Assembly (NCBI GenBank): GCA_028752135.1
Contig: CP082782.1
Location: forward strand, 496,001 to 560,000
DNA from: Ehrlichia sp028752135
Lineage (GTDB): Bacteria; Pseudomonadota; Alphaproteobacteria; Rickettsiales; Anaplasmataceae
Direction: 5' to 3'
Length of the DNA stretch: 64,000 nucleotides
Part shown: one piece after another, positions 19,288 through 29,090 of the stretch
How positions within the stretch are numbered: position 1 is the stretch's first letter
How the letters are laid out: each line of letters starts with the position of its first letter
The notes under the pieces: generated by a model
What the model was told of the DNA's origin: nothing
What the model saw: only the letters and a program-made list of their open reading frames with translations
Database searches by the model: none
Program-made: the position numbers and the translations under genes

Positions 19288-21204
19288 ATGCAAGATGTTA
19301 TAAATTCTGAAAAGTTAAAATTTGATGCTGAAGTAGGGAAGGTATTAAAACTTGTTATACACTCTCTTTATACTAATAAAGATATTTTTTTAAGAGAGCT
19401 AGTATCCAATGCCTCAGATGCTTGTGATAAACTACGCTATGAGTCTTTATCTAATCAGGACTTAATAGATGGGGATTCTAATTTTAAAATCGTTATTAGT
19501 GTAGATCAAGATAAAAATAGGCTATATATTTCTGATAATGGCATTGGAATGAATAGACAAGATCTAATAGATAATTTAGGGACTATAGCTCATTCTGGTA
19601 CGCAAAGGTTTTTAGATGCAATTAATAATAATGAAACTTCTTCTCAAGGTGTTGTTGAGTTAATAGGTAAGTTTGGTGTAGGTTTTTATTCTGCATTTAT
19701 GGTAGCAAGTGAAGTTATAGTTGAATCTCGTAAAGCTGGAGAATCTGTAGGTTATCAATGGAGATCTTGTGGAGATGGAGAGTTCTTGATTTCTCAGATA
19801 GAAGGAGATCAAATATCACGTGGAACTAAGATTACTTTAATATTAAAACCTGAGGAATCTGAATTTGTTGATAAATTTCGTATTGAGCATATTATAACTA
19901 CATATTCCTATCATATTAATTATCCTGTTTATTTTGTTAATGATAAGGGGGAAGAAGAAAAATTAAATAGTGACTCTGCTATTTGGACAAAATCAAAAGA
20001 TGAAATATCTCCTGAAGAACATCAAAACTTTTTCCGTACGGTTGCTCATGTCGGTGGTGAACCTTGGATGATATTGCATAATAAAAATGAAGGAGTTATA
20101 GAATATACGAATTTGTTATATATACCATCTATTAAGCCATTTGATTTATTTCATCCTGATAGAAAGTGTTCGGTAAAATTGTATGTTAATAAGGTGTTTA
20201 TTACTGAAGATAATGTACAAATTATACCTCAGTATTTGCGTTTCTTAAAGGGTATAATAGATTCTTCAGATCTACCTTTAAATATTAGTCGTGAAACTTT
20301 ACAAAATAATAAAATTATTGAAAAAATCAAGCAATCTATAGTAAAGAGGGTATTATCCGAGCTTAAGAAGAAAGCTGAAAGTGATATTAAAGATTATACA
20401 AAATTTTGGGATAACTTTGGTTCAGTGTTAAAAGAAGGATTATGTGAATCTATGAATACAGAGTTTCGTGAAGAATTAATATCAGCATGTCGTTTCTATA
20501 GTACACATAATAATGATTCATTAATTAGCTTAGAAGATTATATTGAAAGAATGAAACCAGGACAGGATAATATATATTATTTAACTGGTAATGATTTAAA
20601 TTCTATAAGAAAAAGTCCACAATTAGAAGGATTTGTAAGTCGTGGTATAGAAGTTATATTGTTAATTGATCCTGTGGATGATTTTTGGACCAATGTGGTA
20701 ACTGATTATCAAAAAGTTCCATTAAAGTCAGTTATACGTGCAGATGAGGATTTAGAAAAGCTTGCTGATTTTGAAAAAAGTGAAGAAGTTAAAGAAAATG
20801 AAGATGAGAATGTTGATTCTAAAGAAAAAATAGATGCATTTGTTAAGTATGCAGTTCAAGTTCTTGATAAATTAGTAAGTGGTGTTAGAGTCTCAAAAAA
20901 GTTGACAAATAGTCCAGTATGTTTAGCTGTAGCAGATGGTTCCATGGATATTAGAATGGAAAGATTCCTAAGAGAACAAAAGCAACTTAATTATAAAAGT
21001 ACAAAAATTTTAGAAATTAATCCAAAGCATGCTATTATTAATAAAATGGTAGATGACTATGCTAAAAATGGAAAAAATATAGTATTAGATAACATGTTAC
21101 ATTTATTATTAAGTCAAGCATGTATTCTTGAGGGGGAAGAATTAAAAGATGTAAATGATTTTGCTGAAAGAATGAATAATGTTCTAGGTAAAGTCTATCA
21201 ATAA
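19288..21204 (+). CDS. htpG: Chaperone HtpG (bacterial Hsp90)
   Basis: ATP-dependent cytoplasmic homodimeric chaperone that remodels client proteins under stress. 638 residues from ATG 19288, the family's usual length. An in-frame GTG six bases upstream is possible, but AGAGG at 19277-19281 is best spaced for the ATG. GHKL ATP-site motifs are seen: ELVSNASDACDKLRYES (about 36-52), DNGIGM (about 85), GTIAHSGT and GKFGVGFYSAFMV (about 122-134). The middle-domain catalytic arginine region reads LPLNISRETLQNN. The C-terminal dimer domain is present, without the MEEVD of eukaryotic Hsp90. A CTTGAAA element at 19229-19235 resembles a heat-shock sigma-32 -35 box, but no matching -10 is clear. Confidence 0.96.
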   Translation: MQDVINSEKLKFDAEVGKVLKLVIHSLYTNKDIFLRELVSNASDACDKLRYESLSNQDLIDGDSNFKIVISVDQDKNRLYISDNGIGMNRQDLIDNLGTIAHSGTQRFLDAINNNETSSQGVVELIGKFGVGFYSAFMVASEVIVESRKAGESVGYQWRSCGDGEFLISQIEGDQISRGTKITLILKPEESEFVDKFRIEHIITTYSYHINYPVYFVNDKGEEEKLNSDSAIWTKSKDEISPEEHQNFFRTVAHVGGEPWMILHNKNEGVIEYTNLLYIPSIKPFDLFHPDRKCSVKLYVNKVFITEDNVQIIPQYLRFLKGIIDSSDLPLNISRETLQNNKIIEKIKQSIVKRVLSELKKKAESDIKDYTKFWDNFGSVLKEGLCESMNTEFREELISACRFYSTHNNDSLISLEDYIERMKPGQDNIYYLTGNDLNSIRKSPQLEGFVSRGIEVILLIDPVDDFWTNVVTDYQKVPLKSVIRADEDLEKLADFEKSEEVKENEDENVDSKEKIDAFVKYAVQVLDKLVSGVRVSKKLTNSPVCLAVADGSMDIRMERFLREQKQLNYKSTKILEINPKHAIINKMVDDYAKNGKNIVLDNMLHLLLSQACILEGEELKDVNDFAERMNNVLGKVYQ

Positions 21205-21700
21205 GAAATGTTTAATTAGACTTATAAATAGCTGTTTTTCTTTTATTTAGTATTACTTAACTATGATTATGATGTTATAACTACGTAAAAACTACTTGCA
21301 ATATAACCTAGAAATATATACAATATAATCATGTGTGTGGTTAAACTAGTTTGTATCTGTAATTAGATGGAGGCCTTGCCTTACTGTAAGATAAAGTGTG
21401 TGTTACCTAATGGTTATGCATTGATAGTAAGACAAGGCCATACTTATTAATCTTTACAATTAATATAGTAGTATTGTAATCGAGAAGTGGTGAATAGTCA
21501 ATAGTAATTATTTATTATTTTAATATAAAATTATATTATTCATATTTTATTTAACTATTCGGCTGGTTATTTAATGTTTTTTTAATAAAAAGCTTATATT
21601 TTTAATGATTTTTATTAGTAAAAAATACAGTGCCACTAGTGTTATATTAAATAGAATTAAAAATATTTACTTAACAATTAAGTGAGGATCATCTAATTAT
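21205..21700. other. Convergent intergenic gap htpG-purB
   Basis: 496 bp between two converging genes. It holds the long inverted repeat at 21372-21439; the rest is featureless AT-rich sequence. Confidence 0.5.
21372..21439. other. Long hairpin between convergent htpG and purB
   Basis: Arms GGCCTTGCCTTACT (21372-21385) and AGTAAGACAAGGCC (21426-21439) pair at 13 of 14 positions around a 40-base loop. The one mismatch becomes a G-U pair in a minus-strand transcript. The GC-rich arms stand out in this AT-rich spacer. It could be a bidirectional terminator, a small RNA or a mobile-element remnant. No T-run follows. Confidence 0.5.
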
Positions 21701-22999
21701 TTATTCTTTAAATATTTTTTTGAATATTGTGTCTACATGTTGAGTATAATAATTAAAGTCAAATAGGGATTCTAGTTGTTTACTGTCTATGCATTTTAGT
21801 ACTTGAGGTTCTTTTTTTATTTCATCTAAGAAGTGACTATTGTTATTCCATGTTTCTAATGCTTTTTCTTGGATAATTTTATAAGCTGTTTCTCTTTTTA
21901 ATCCATGTTTAATCAATTGAAGTAGTACTCTTTGGGAAAAGACCAACCCTTTTGATTGATTTAAATTTTTATCCATATTGTTAGGGTATAATATCATATT
22001 GTTAAGTAACTCTGCTAGTCTGACTAATGCAAAATCTGTAATAATACAAGCATCTGGGGCAATACAGCGTTCGACAGAAGAATGTGATATATCTCTTTCG
22101 TGCCATAAGGCTACATTTTCTAATGCGGGTGTTACATAGCTGCGTATCATTCTGGAGAGACCTGTTAGATTTTCACTGAGTATAGGATTTTTCTTATGAG
22201 GCATTGCTGAACTTCCTTTTTGTCCAGATGAAAAATATTCTGTTACTTCTAGAGTTTCAGTTTTTTGAAGATGGCGAATTTCTATCGCTATATTCTCTAT
22301 AGAAGATGCAATAACTCCTAAAGTTGCGAAAAACATAGCATGGCGATCTCTTGGTATTACTTGTGAAGAAATTAGTTCTGATTTTAAATTTAAAGCATTA
22401 GCTACGTATTCTTCAACAAATGGATCAATATTAGCAAAATTACCCATAGCTCCAGAAATCTTACATACTGATATTTCATCTTGAGCGATTTTTAATCTAT
22501 TATAATTTCGTTTAAATTCTGCATAAAATCTTGCAAATTTTAAACCAAAAGTTATTGGTTCTGCATGTACACCATGACTACGGCCTATACATAGTGTATA
22601 TTTTGTTTCTATAGCTTTTTGTTTTAAAATATTTAGTATAATTTCTATGTTATGTAATAATAAATCACAAGATTGTTTTAGTTGTATTGATAAACATGTA
22701 TCTAGTACATCAGAACTTGTCATTCCATAATGTAAATATCTTATATCTGAGTTAGTAGATTCTGCTATGTATGTTAAAAATGCTATTACATCATGTTTAA
22801 CTACTGATTCAATTTCACTTATGCGATTAATATCGAAGTGTTCAATTTTGTTTTTTAGATTATCAAGTATATATTGAGGTATAATCCCTAACTTTGTTTG
22901 TGCTTCACATGCGTAATATTCTATATCCATCCATATTTTAAATTTATTATTATCTTCCCAAATTGATGACATTTCAGGTCTACTATAACGTTTAATCAT
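21701..22999 (-). CDS. purB: Adenylosuccinate lyase
   Basis: Cleaves SAICAR and adenylosuccinate, releasing fumarate, in de novo purine synthesis; works as a cytoplasmic homotetramer. 432 residues, normal length. Visible are MIKRYSRPEMSSIWED at the start, TSSDVLDTC (about 94), GRSHGVHAEP with the active-site histidine (about 140), the fumarase/aspartase superfamily signature SSAMPHKKNP with the catalytic serine loop (about 262-271), and HERDISHSSVER. The minus-strand start is followed by a complete frame with no lesion. Ehrlichia keep purine synthesis, unlike Rickettsia, and this gene fits that. It is convergent with htpG. Confidence 0.96.
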   Translation of the reverse strand: MIKRYSRPEMSSIWEDNNKFKIWMDIEYYACEAQTKLGIIPQYILDNLKNKIEHFDINRISEIESVVKHDVIAFLTYIAESTNSDIRYLHYGMTSSDVLDTCLSIQLKQSCDLLLHNIEIILNILKQKAIETKYTLCIGRSHGVHAEPITFGLKFARFYAEFKRNYNRLKIAQDEISVCKISGAMGNFANIDPFVEEYVANALNLKSELISSQVIPRDRHAMFFATLGVIASSIENIAIEIRHLQKTETLEVTEYFSSGQKGSSAMPHKKNPILSENLTGLSRMIRSYVTPALENVALWHERDISHSSVERCIAPDACIITDFALVRLAELLNNMILYPNNMDKNLNQSKGLVFSQRVLLQLIKHGLKRETAYKIIQEKALETWNNNSHFLDEIKKEPQVLKCIDSKQLESLFDFNYYTQHVDTIFKKIFKE

Positions 23000-23159
23000 T
23001 ACTACTCTCCAGATTTTTTTAATACATGTTTATCATAAGTATTGAGTGTTGTTTATTTATTAGAATTATAATATGCAATATAGTTATGTTAAGTGCTTTT
23101 ATTATTTTTGGATTACTTGTAAATTTGGTTGTTTAATGTAAAAGATAATGATAATTTTC

Positions 23160-23188
23160 TTGCGCTAAAGCGGTTATTATTTTATTAT
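23160..23188 (+). promoter_or_regulatory. Predicted promoter of tRNA-Gly
   Basis: TTGCGC at 23160-23165 and TATTAT at 23183-23188 with 17 bp between. A start about seven bases on would give a leader of roughly 20 bases before the mature tRNA. Prediction only. Confidence 0.4.
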
Positions 23189-23216
23189 TGCGCCATAGTA
23201 ATTTAATATTTATTAC

Positions 23217-23292
23217 GCGGGAGTGGCTCAGTTGGTAGAGCGTTACCTTGCCAAGGTAAAGGTCGAGGGTTCGATCCCCTTCTCCCGCTCCA
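23217..23292 (+). tRNA. tRNA-Gly (anticodon GCC)
   Basis: A 76-base cloverleaf. The acceptor GCGGGAG (23217-23223) pairs with CTCCCGC (23282-23288), followed by T and an encoded CCA. The D-loop has GTTGGTAGAG. The anticodon stem TTACC/GGTAA encloses loop TTGCCAA with anticodon GCC. The T-arm reads GAGGG TTCGATC CCCTT with the usual TTCGA. It reads GGC/GGU glycine codons. No adjacent tRNA is seen. Confidence 0.97.
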
Positions 23293-23620
23293 ATTTTCTG
23301 CTATGTTTATTATTGAATGTCTTACTTAAATTAAAATTATACGTAATTGTTAAGCTACTTCTTTATTTTATATATAGGTGTTTTTACTTGTAAGCTCTTT
23401 ATGAAGTATCTGTATTAGAGAGTTAGTAGTGATTATATAATTTATTATTAACTTGGTAGTGACTAAAGCTATCGTTTTATAAACGCCTTTGTAAGAGAAA
23501 TATTGTACTTTTTATTAATAAGATTTTATACTATCTTAATATTTAAATATATAGGTATTACATTACAATATTAATTATAAATTATAGTTTTTTAGCAAAT
23601 AGTTTTATTAGGGAGGTACT
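23293..23620. other. Intergenic gap, 328 bp
   Basis: AT-rich spacer between the tRNA and the next gene. Only the GGGAGG ribosome-binding site at 23611-23616 of the following GTG-start gene is recognisable. Confidence 0.5.
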
Positions 23621-24184
23621 GTGTCACTTGTTAGTAAGGAAATTAAAAATAGATTTGAGAAATATAAATTAGTTAGTAGCTTTTTCTTATGTTTAATGCC
23701 TTTTTCTATGATTTATCATCATATAAATAATAGAAAGAGTAATAGAAAATCTGGTAGTGGGATATTTGTAATTTTGCATACCATGATTATTAATACAGTA
23801 CTTTTCTCTATAATTTTTATTTCTTTTTCTCAATACTTAGAGATTATATTCAATAAGTTGCAAATTGATATCAGTAATAAATTGTTAATGATATTTATTT
23901 CTGGATTTATTGTATCATGTGGATGCTTTGTGGTAGGAGGAATCGCTCATACTATTGTCTTAAAAAAACGTAATATTCCTATTCGTGATTGGGTATCAAC
24001 AGATGATTTAGAAAATGAAATTTTGTGTACAGGACTAATTACTCTTTTTGTGGTTCTAATTTTGCGGATGTATGATAAGTTATGTAGCTTAATCAGTAAT
24101 GGGTTGCAGGATAAAAAATTAAAACAAGAAGTAAGTATAAAACCAGGACAGAATATCACTGATATTGTTTTAAAAAAAGGTTAA
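23621..24184 (+). CDS. Unknown multi-pass membrane protein
   Basis: 187 residues, starting at GTG 23621 with a strong GGGAGG seven bases before. Hydrophobic segments lie at about 15-32, 45-70, 86-107 and 133-150. Between them are basic stretches such as NRKSNRKSGSG and VLKKRNIPIRDW. The last 35 residues are hydrophilic and lysine-rich. I recognise no family. It is followed 17 bp later by another unknown gene on the same strand (24202-24753), so the two very likely form an operon encoding a small membrane protein and a cytoplasmic coiled-coil partner; that pairing is inference. Confidence 0.7.
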   Translation: MSLVSKEIKNRFEKYKLVSSFFLCLMPFSMIYHHINNRKSNRKSGSGIFVILHTMIINTVLFSIIFISFSQYLEIIFNKLQIDISNKLLMIFISGFIVSCGCFVVGGIAHTIVLKKRNIPIRDWVSTDDLENEILCTGLITLFVVLILRMYDKLCSLISNGLQDKKLKQEVSIKPGQNITDIVLKKG

Positions 24185-24201
24185 CTAATTGTTCTCGAAG
24201 T

Positions 24202-24753
24202 ATGTTTGAAGGAACTGTAGATCAAAGAGAGATGGACTTAAAGTTGAAAAAGTTGAGAAAGGGATTTTTTAGGATAAAAGTTAAATTAATGGACTTATCT
24301 AAATTAATGTATTTATCTATGAAAAATTTTATTCAATCTGGGGATCCAGGTTTATTAGAAGATAAGAATATGCAGAAAGTCAATACAGGATTTATAGAGT
24401 TACAAGAACAGTTTTTAAAGGTAGAAGATCATTTAAAAGATTTAATGAAAAAGCGCAATAATCTTAGAACCATAACAGATCGAGGGTTATTAAACCAGTC
24501 TATTTTTGAATTAAATAAAGATTATAGTATTTGTGAAGACAAGAGGATAATAATAGAATGTGCAATAAATCATATTCAATTAATATATAAGTTAATAACA
24601 ATACCAGTAAACGATAAAGGACAGTTGTGCTGTATTTCTGAAGAATCAATCACATCATTAAATAATCTATTAAGAATAAATCTAGAGAGTTTGGCTAATT
24701 CAGATAGTGAAAAGTACTTTTCAAAAATGACAGCTACTCGTTTTATGATATAA
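24202..24753 (+). CDS. Unknown coiled-coil protein, operon partner of the preceding membrane protein
   Basis: 183 residues, with no membrane segment or signal peptide. Heptad-like leucine/lysine patterns fill the first half (KLKKLRKGFFRIKVKLMDL; ELQEQFLKVEDHLKDLMKK), suggesting an extended alpha-helical or coiled-coil protein. The second half stays helical with scattered cysteines. The gene begins 17 bp after the membrane protein gene at 23621-24184 and is probably cotranscribed with it. I recognise no homologue or catalytic motif. Confidence 0.68.
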   Translation: MFEGTVDQREMDLKLKKLRKGFFRIKVKLMDLSKLMYLSMKNFIQSGDPGLLEDKNMQKVNTGFIELQEQFLKVEDHLKDLMKKRNNLRTITDRGLLNQSIFELNKDYSICEDKRIIIECAINHIQLIYKLITIPVNDKGQLCCISEESITSLNNLLRINLESLANSDSEKYFSKMTATRFMI

Positions 24754-24819
24754 TAGAAGAGAAAAGATTCTTTTTGAAAACTTCAATCAGTATATGCATG
24801 TTGTATATTGAGTTTAATA

Positions 24820-25065
24820 TTCTAGAGAATTAATTATATTTAGATAATCTGTCGAGAAAAAGCTAGCAGATATTTTCTTTTTCTTAATAGTGAGTTTTCA
24901 GAAGGTACACTAGTAATTCTTATACTATAGAAAGGTATGAGTAAAAAAATTTAAAGAATGAGTTCTTTCAAGTACTAAAAAATACTCTTCAAAAATTACA
25001 ATACTGAATATTGTGCTAAATAATTGATCATGTTTAGATAGTCTGTTGAGGGAAAATCCAATAGA
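24820..25065. repeat. Imperfect direct repeat, period about 190 bp
   Basis: The stretch AATTATATTTAGATAATCTG at about 24833 recurs as AATTGATCATGTTTAGATAG with the same flanking pattern (GTCGAGAAAAAGC.. against GTTGAGGGAAAATC..) about 190 bp later. This suggests an old tandem duplication now eroded. Confidence 0.45.
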
Positions 25066-25569
25066 TGTTGAATAGTGAAGGGTAGTTTAAAACTAATAGT
25101 CCGATGAGATGTGGAACTTGTATGAGATATCTTAAATTTGATTTTATTTTTATAAATGTTGAATATTAATTTAGCAATTGGGAAAAAATATTAGGGTGTC
25201 TATTATATTGTTCTATGAAAGAGAGAAACTGCTAAATATTAAAGTCATAATGCTGGGTATTTAATATTGTTTTGGATGAATCATATTCTATAAAAATTTG
25301 AGAAAAATAGTTACTTTGTCTAAACTAAAAACTTTTAAATAGTGAAAATGCAGATAAATTTTATGTAAATGTTGTTAGGATTATTCGATAGTATTAAATG
25401 TTATTATAATTTATACTAGCAGCTTGAGTACAGTTTTTTCATTATAAATACAAAAAGTAATGCTTGATAAGTATATATGTTAAATTTACGGATAATTTTT
25501 TTATACTAAATTTTGATTAAAAATTATTGGTTATTTGAAGCAGTTAGAGTATCAAGTTTTACTTGTAGT

Positions 25570-25695
25570 ATTAGAAACAACTGTATCTAGAAATAATACA
25601 AACAAAATCTACGACAAATCAACAAGAAGAGAAGTTAAGCTTATTTCAAGAAGTAGAACTAGACTTTTCTAGATATAGGATAGAAAATATTTAAA
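25570..25695 (+). pseudogene. Decayed inverted fragment of the neighbouring 839-aa gene
   Basis: The plus strand reads TCTAGAAATAATACAAAC, then AAGCTTATTTCAAGAAGTAG, then ACTTTTCTAGATATAGGATA. These match, with a few substitutions and single-base gaps, the coding strand of the minus-strand gene at 26095-28614 around its residues ITRNNANK..EEELSL..ELDFSRYRN. Translated, one part reads QEEKLSL..VELDFSRYR before a stop. Orientation is opposite to the intact gene. Homology stops abruptly after ATATTTAAAAA. It is a fossil of a partial inverted duplication with no coding potential. Confidence 0.75.
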
Positions 25696-26094
25696 AATAA
25701 GATATTAATTTGGAATTGTTTGTAGAATGATAGTATAAAATGGAATACAAGTAAACTTTAGTTGCCTTTAGCACTAAATGTGGTGTTTAGATTTTTGTAT
25801 TAGTAAAAAATGGAAATATTATTTTATAATAATATTGTAGAAATTTATATAATGCCATTAGATTTTCAATTGTGGTAGTAATATATTCAACTACATTGTT
25901 ACTTGACTGTATATAAGGAAAGAATATTTTGTCTTTATATAACGATATGCATTTATATTATGTATGGGTTTATTTTATAAAAAACTGTTCTGTTGTAATT
26001 TTGATCTGTAATCTTACTATGCATTCTCTTTTTTTCTTGAATTACAGTATGATTTTTTTCTGTCTTATGCTACATTAATATGAAAAAATACTAC

Positions 26095-28614
26095 TTAATA
26101 TTTTGTTATAGTGATATTTTTACGTTGTTGTATAAAAGGATAGTCTGTTGTTGATCTTGGTTGCTCTATAACCACTTGACTAAGATCTTGGCTCACTGTT
26201 GGTGATCTACTTCTCCTAGTCCTTTGTTGAGCAGTTGTGGTGATGGTTGCTTCTTCTGTAATTTCTTCAATAAAACTTGTGCTTGGTTGTATTCCACCTA
26301 TATATCTTGGTGCTATGGAAAGATAAGGTTCTATGTTTTCAGTCGTACTGAATTGGTCTGTATGGGATTTTTCTTCTTGTGGATCGATTGAAATATTTAA
26401 TCCTTGTAATTTTGGATGCTCTTTTTCTGTTGCTTCTAGTGAACCTTTAGTACGTTTTTTTAAATATTTTCTATTCCTATATCTAGAAAAGTCTAGTTCT
26501 ATTTTTGGACATAAGCTTAACTCTTCTTCTTGTGGTTTGTCTGTAGATTTTATTTCAGTAGTTTTGTTTGCATTATTTCTAGTAATGGACTGCTTTAGAG
26601 CTAGAACTTCTTCTTTTATGTTTTGGGGTGTTATTTGTTTTTTTGTGTTTTCTACTTTTACGATATTAATGATGGTTATTTGGTTTTTTAGTTTTGATAA
26701 TTGTTTTTCAATATTTGGAGCAAGTAGTATAAAGTTAGCATTTGTATTATTTTGTATAGCTGGTTCTACTATATTTTCATCAATTGCAAGCAATGCTTCC
26801 TCTATTTGATTAGCTTCACATATAATATTACCAGCAATTGCATCTGCTTGTACGGTTGCTAATACATCTATAGCTGATAATAAGCTAGCATAACGTAATT
26901 GACTACCGTAAATATCATAAGCTGGTAATATTACAGGTGAAGTTAAAGTTCTTGCCATATTTGCAAGTATAAACTTTGCAAATTGAGGAGAATAAATTAG
27001 CCTGCCATAATATTTATTCTGTATAATTGGTGTAACTACTGATAAAACTCTTACAAATTTTAAAGGGATATTGAATCCTACTCCTAAGTCGCGAGCCTGG
27101 CCTACAAATTCTAAAGCTGTAACTAGTAGACTAGCAAGGAACATAAGTTTGAGGTTTACTGAAAAACTTGTACCTCTGTTGCGATAACTATACTGTTGAA
27201 TACTATTTGATAACATTTGCGCTTTTAAAGGTTCTTCTATACATGCAGTTGGTGTAAAAAATCTAAGAACGGTCCATTTAAAGAATAGATCTTTTTCTGT
27301 AGAAGTTACTATATCTATGGGTTGCATTATAACATTCCCAAGCCAACGAAATACTGTTACACATAAAAAGCTACAATTAGCTCTTCTTTCTTCTTGTGTT
27401 GGGTTGTATTTTTCATGATGTTTTAATGAAAATTTCTTCCTATATGCTGTAATAAATAATGCTGGTAATGTGAAAAATAATTGAACTGTGGACATTAATG
27501 TTGTTGCATAACTGGGTATTCCGTTGAGAAGACCTGCAGATTCTGAGAAATATTCAGATGGATCTTCAGGTATGTAGATAGTTAAATTTCTAATATTATT
27601 AGAATTGCTATGTGAACCATTATTGGTGTATATATGATTTCGTGTATATTGTGTATTATTAAAAAGAATTGTTAAGTTATTTGTGTTATTTAATGCAGTT
27701 TTTATATCTTCTTGAAATCTGTCATTAGCCATCTTAGCATAGACACGTGTAATAAAAATTGATCCAATAGCAGCAATATACATAAAAGTACAAATTATAC
27801 TTAGGTTTGAGTTAAAATAATTAACTACAGTTCTTATTTTATTCAGGCATGGATGAGATGTTTGAAATGATTCGTCAATTTTGTCCAGAGTGATTTCTCT
27901 AGTAAATTGTGTACTTCCTACTGCATTGAAAGAAATAGAAGTTGCAAATTCTATATGAAATTCATTGAGTAATTCCCTATTACATTGTGTACCTTCTGTT
28001 TGAGTAATTATACTTATAGTTGCATGTGCTAGACCTCTGAGTATTAGGTTATGTGTAGTAAGAAGGCATCTTTTGTTTAGAACATCCCTTGCTTCTTTAA
28101 GAAAAATGAAACGAGTCTTTTTGTCGTCGGGTATAAATTCTTTTAAAAATATTACGTAATGCCTAATGTCTCCAAGGTGAAAGGAAGATTTTAAAATTGT
28201 CTCAGAGGTAAGAACTGTTTCAATATCAGGTGAGGATAATTCTGATTGATTGTTAAGTAACAAGTCTTTCAAAACATTTCTTAGTAATTGTTTAGATAGA
28301 AGAGATAAGAATAATATACCATCTTCTTGACATTGTTGTCTAAAGGTACGATTGATAGTTTTTATTACTGCTGTAAAGTTGGTTAATGAAATTTCCTTTA
28401 AAATGAATAAATTGCGTGTTTCTTCAGTTATGAGAACACAATCTTCATGTATGGTGTATTTCTTGCTAAAGAAATGTTTTTGTATTGCGTATTTACAAGC
28501 AGCAAAAGGATGTGAAAAAAATGATCTTTTTGTGTGTGAATGGTATTTTATGATTGAAAGAGCTTTTCGATGAAGTGATCGTTGAACTCTGTTAAGCTTT
28601 TGATTTCCTTGCAT
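26095..28614 (-). CDS. Unknown large membrane protein with disordered C-terminal tail
   Basis: 839 residues. The N-terminus is strongly basic (RVQRSLHRKALSIIKYH..). Hydrophobic segments lie near 278-300 (SIICTFMYIAAIGSIFI), 372-395 (TVQLFFTLPALFITA), 415-432 and 485-505 (LMFLASLLVTALEFV). From about residue 660 the tail is rich in Lys, Glu, Gln, Ser and Thr and is probably disordered; it holds KKRTKGSLEATEKEH and RTRRSRSPTVSQ. I recognise no domain. The tail region also exists as a decayed inverted fragment just downstream (25570-25695), so the locus has undergone duplication. A lineage-specific envelope or secreted protein is a guess from size and composition. Confidence 0.7.
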   Translation of the reverse strand: MQGNQKLNRVQRSLHRKALSIIKYHSHTKRSFFSHPFAACKYAIQKHFFSKKYTIHEDCVLITEETRNLFILKEISLTNFTAVIKTINRTFRQQCQEDGILFLSLLSKQLLRNVLKDLLLNNQSELSSPDIETVLTSETILKSSFHLGDIRHYVIFLKEFIPDDKKTRFIFLKEARDVLNKRCLLTTHNLILRGLAHATISIITQTEGTQCNRELLNEFHIEFATSISFNAVGSTQFTREITLDKIDESFQTSHPCLNKIRTVVNYFNSNLSIICTFMYIAAIGSIFITRVYAKMANDRFQEDIKTALNNTNNLTILFNNTQYTRNHIYTNNGSHSNSNNIRNLTIYIPEDPSEYFSESAGLLNGIPSYATTLMSTVQLFFTLPALFITAYRKKFSLKHHEKYNPTQEERRANCSFLCVTVFRWLGNVIMQPIDIVTSTEKDLFFKWTVLRFFTPTACIEEPLKAQMLSNSIQQYSYRNRGTSFSVNLKLMFLASLLVTALEFVGQARDLGVGFNIPLKFVRVLSVVTPIIQNKYYGRLIYSPQFAKFILANMARTLTSPVILPAYDIYGSQLRYASLLSAIDVLATVQADAIAGNIICEANQIEEALLAIDENIVEPAIQNNTNANFILLAPNIEKQLSKLKNQITIINIVKVENTKKQITPQNIKEEVLALKQSITRNNANKTTEIKSTDKPQEEELSLCPKIELDFSRYRNRKYLKKRTKGSLEATEKEHPKLQGLNISIDPQEEKSHTDQFSTTENIEPYLSIAPRYIGGIQPSTSFIEEITEEATITTTAQQRTRRSRSPTVSQDLSQVVIEQPRSTTDYPFIQQRKNITITKY

Positions 28615-29090
28615 GTTGGTTAACCATTATTTAAATTTGATTAAAGGCCATTTAGCATTTTACATAGTTATATCAAAAAAAGTGAATATTGTAACATATT
28701 AAATTTATGCAGAATATATAATAATTAACTAGTATAGTCAATTGATATATTAGTGATTTTCAACTTCTTGTTGTGTTATTTTATATGTAACAATATATGA
28801 TGTTTCAAAAATGACTACTGTTCTTTGTTTTATTAATCAGATAATAATTAAGTTATATAGATTATTGTGTTTTTTTCTTATATTATCGTCCGTTTAATAC
28901 TATATAAAAATGTGAATATGTAATTGTTAACTTTTAAAGATAAGTACAAAAAAAACTTTATATAAGAAAAGACTTGTTTTATGAATAATGTTATTATTTC
29001 CTGTTATGTAACTGTGTTAGTGTTTGTTAGCTGTGTATTTTAAGACTGCATTGTCTTATATGGATAGTTTTATATTTTGTTCATAGTAGT
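28615..29090. other. Intergenic gap, 476 bp
   Basis: AT-rich spacer upstream of the 839-aa gene. It presumably includes that gene's promoter, which I could not place. Confidence 0.5.

Larger units (their letters stand above)
24754..26094. other. Decayed 1.3-kb gap with fossil sequence
   Basis: A long non-coding stretch between convergent genes. It holds an imperfect direct repeat (24820-24872 and 25011-25065) and an inverted, decayed copy of part of the 839-aa gene (25570-25695). The rest has no frame worth calling. Confidence 0.6.

Noticed and set aside
26333..26809. A 158-codon plus-strand frame
   Set aside because: Antisense to the tail of the 839-aa protein; Ser/Phe/Cys-rich composition reflects the complementary Lys/Glu codons.
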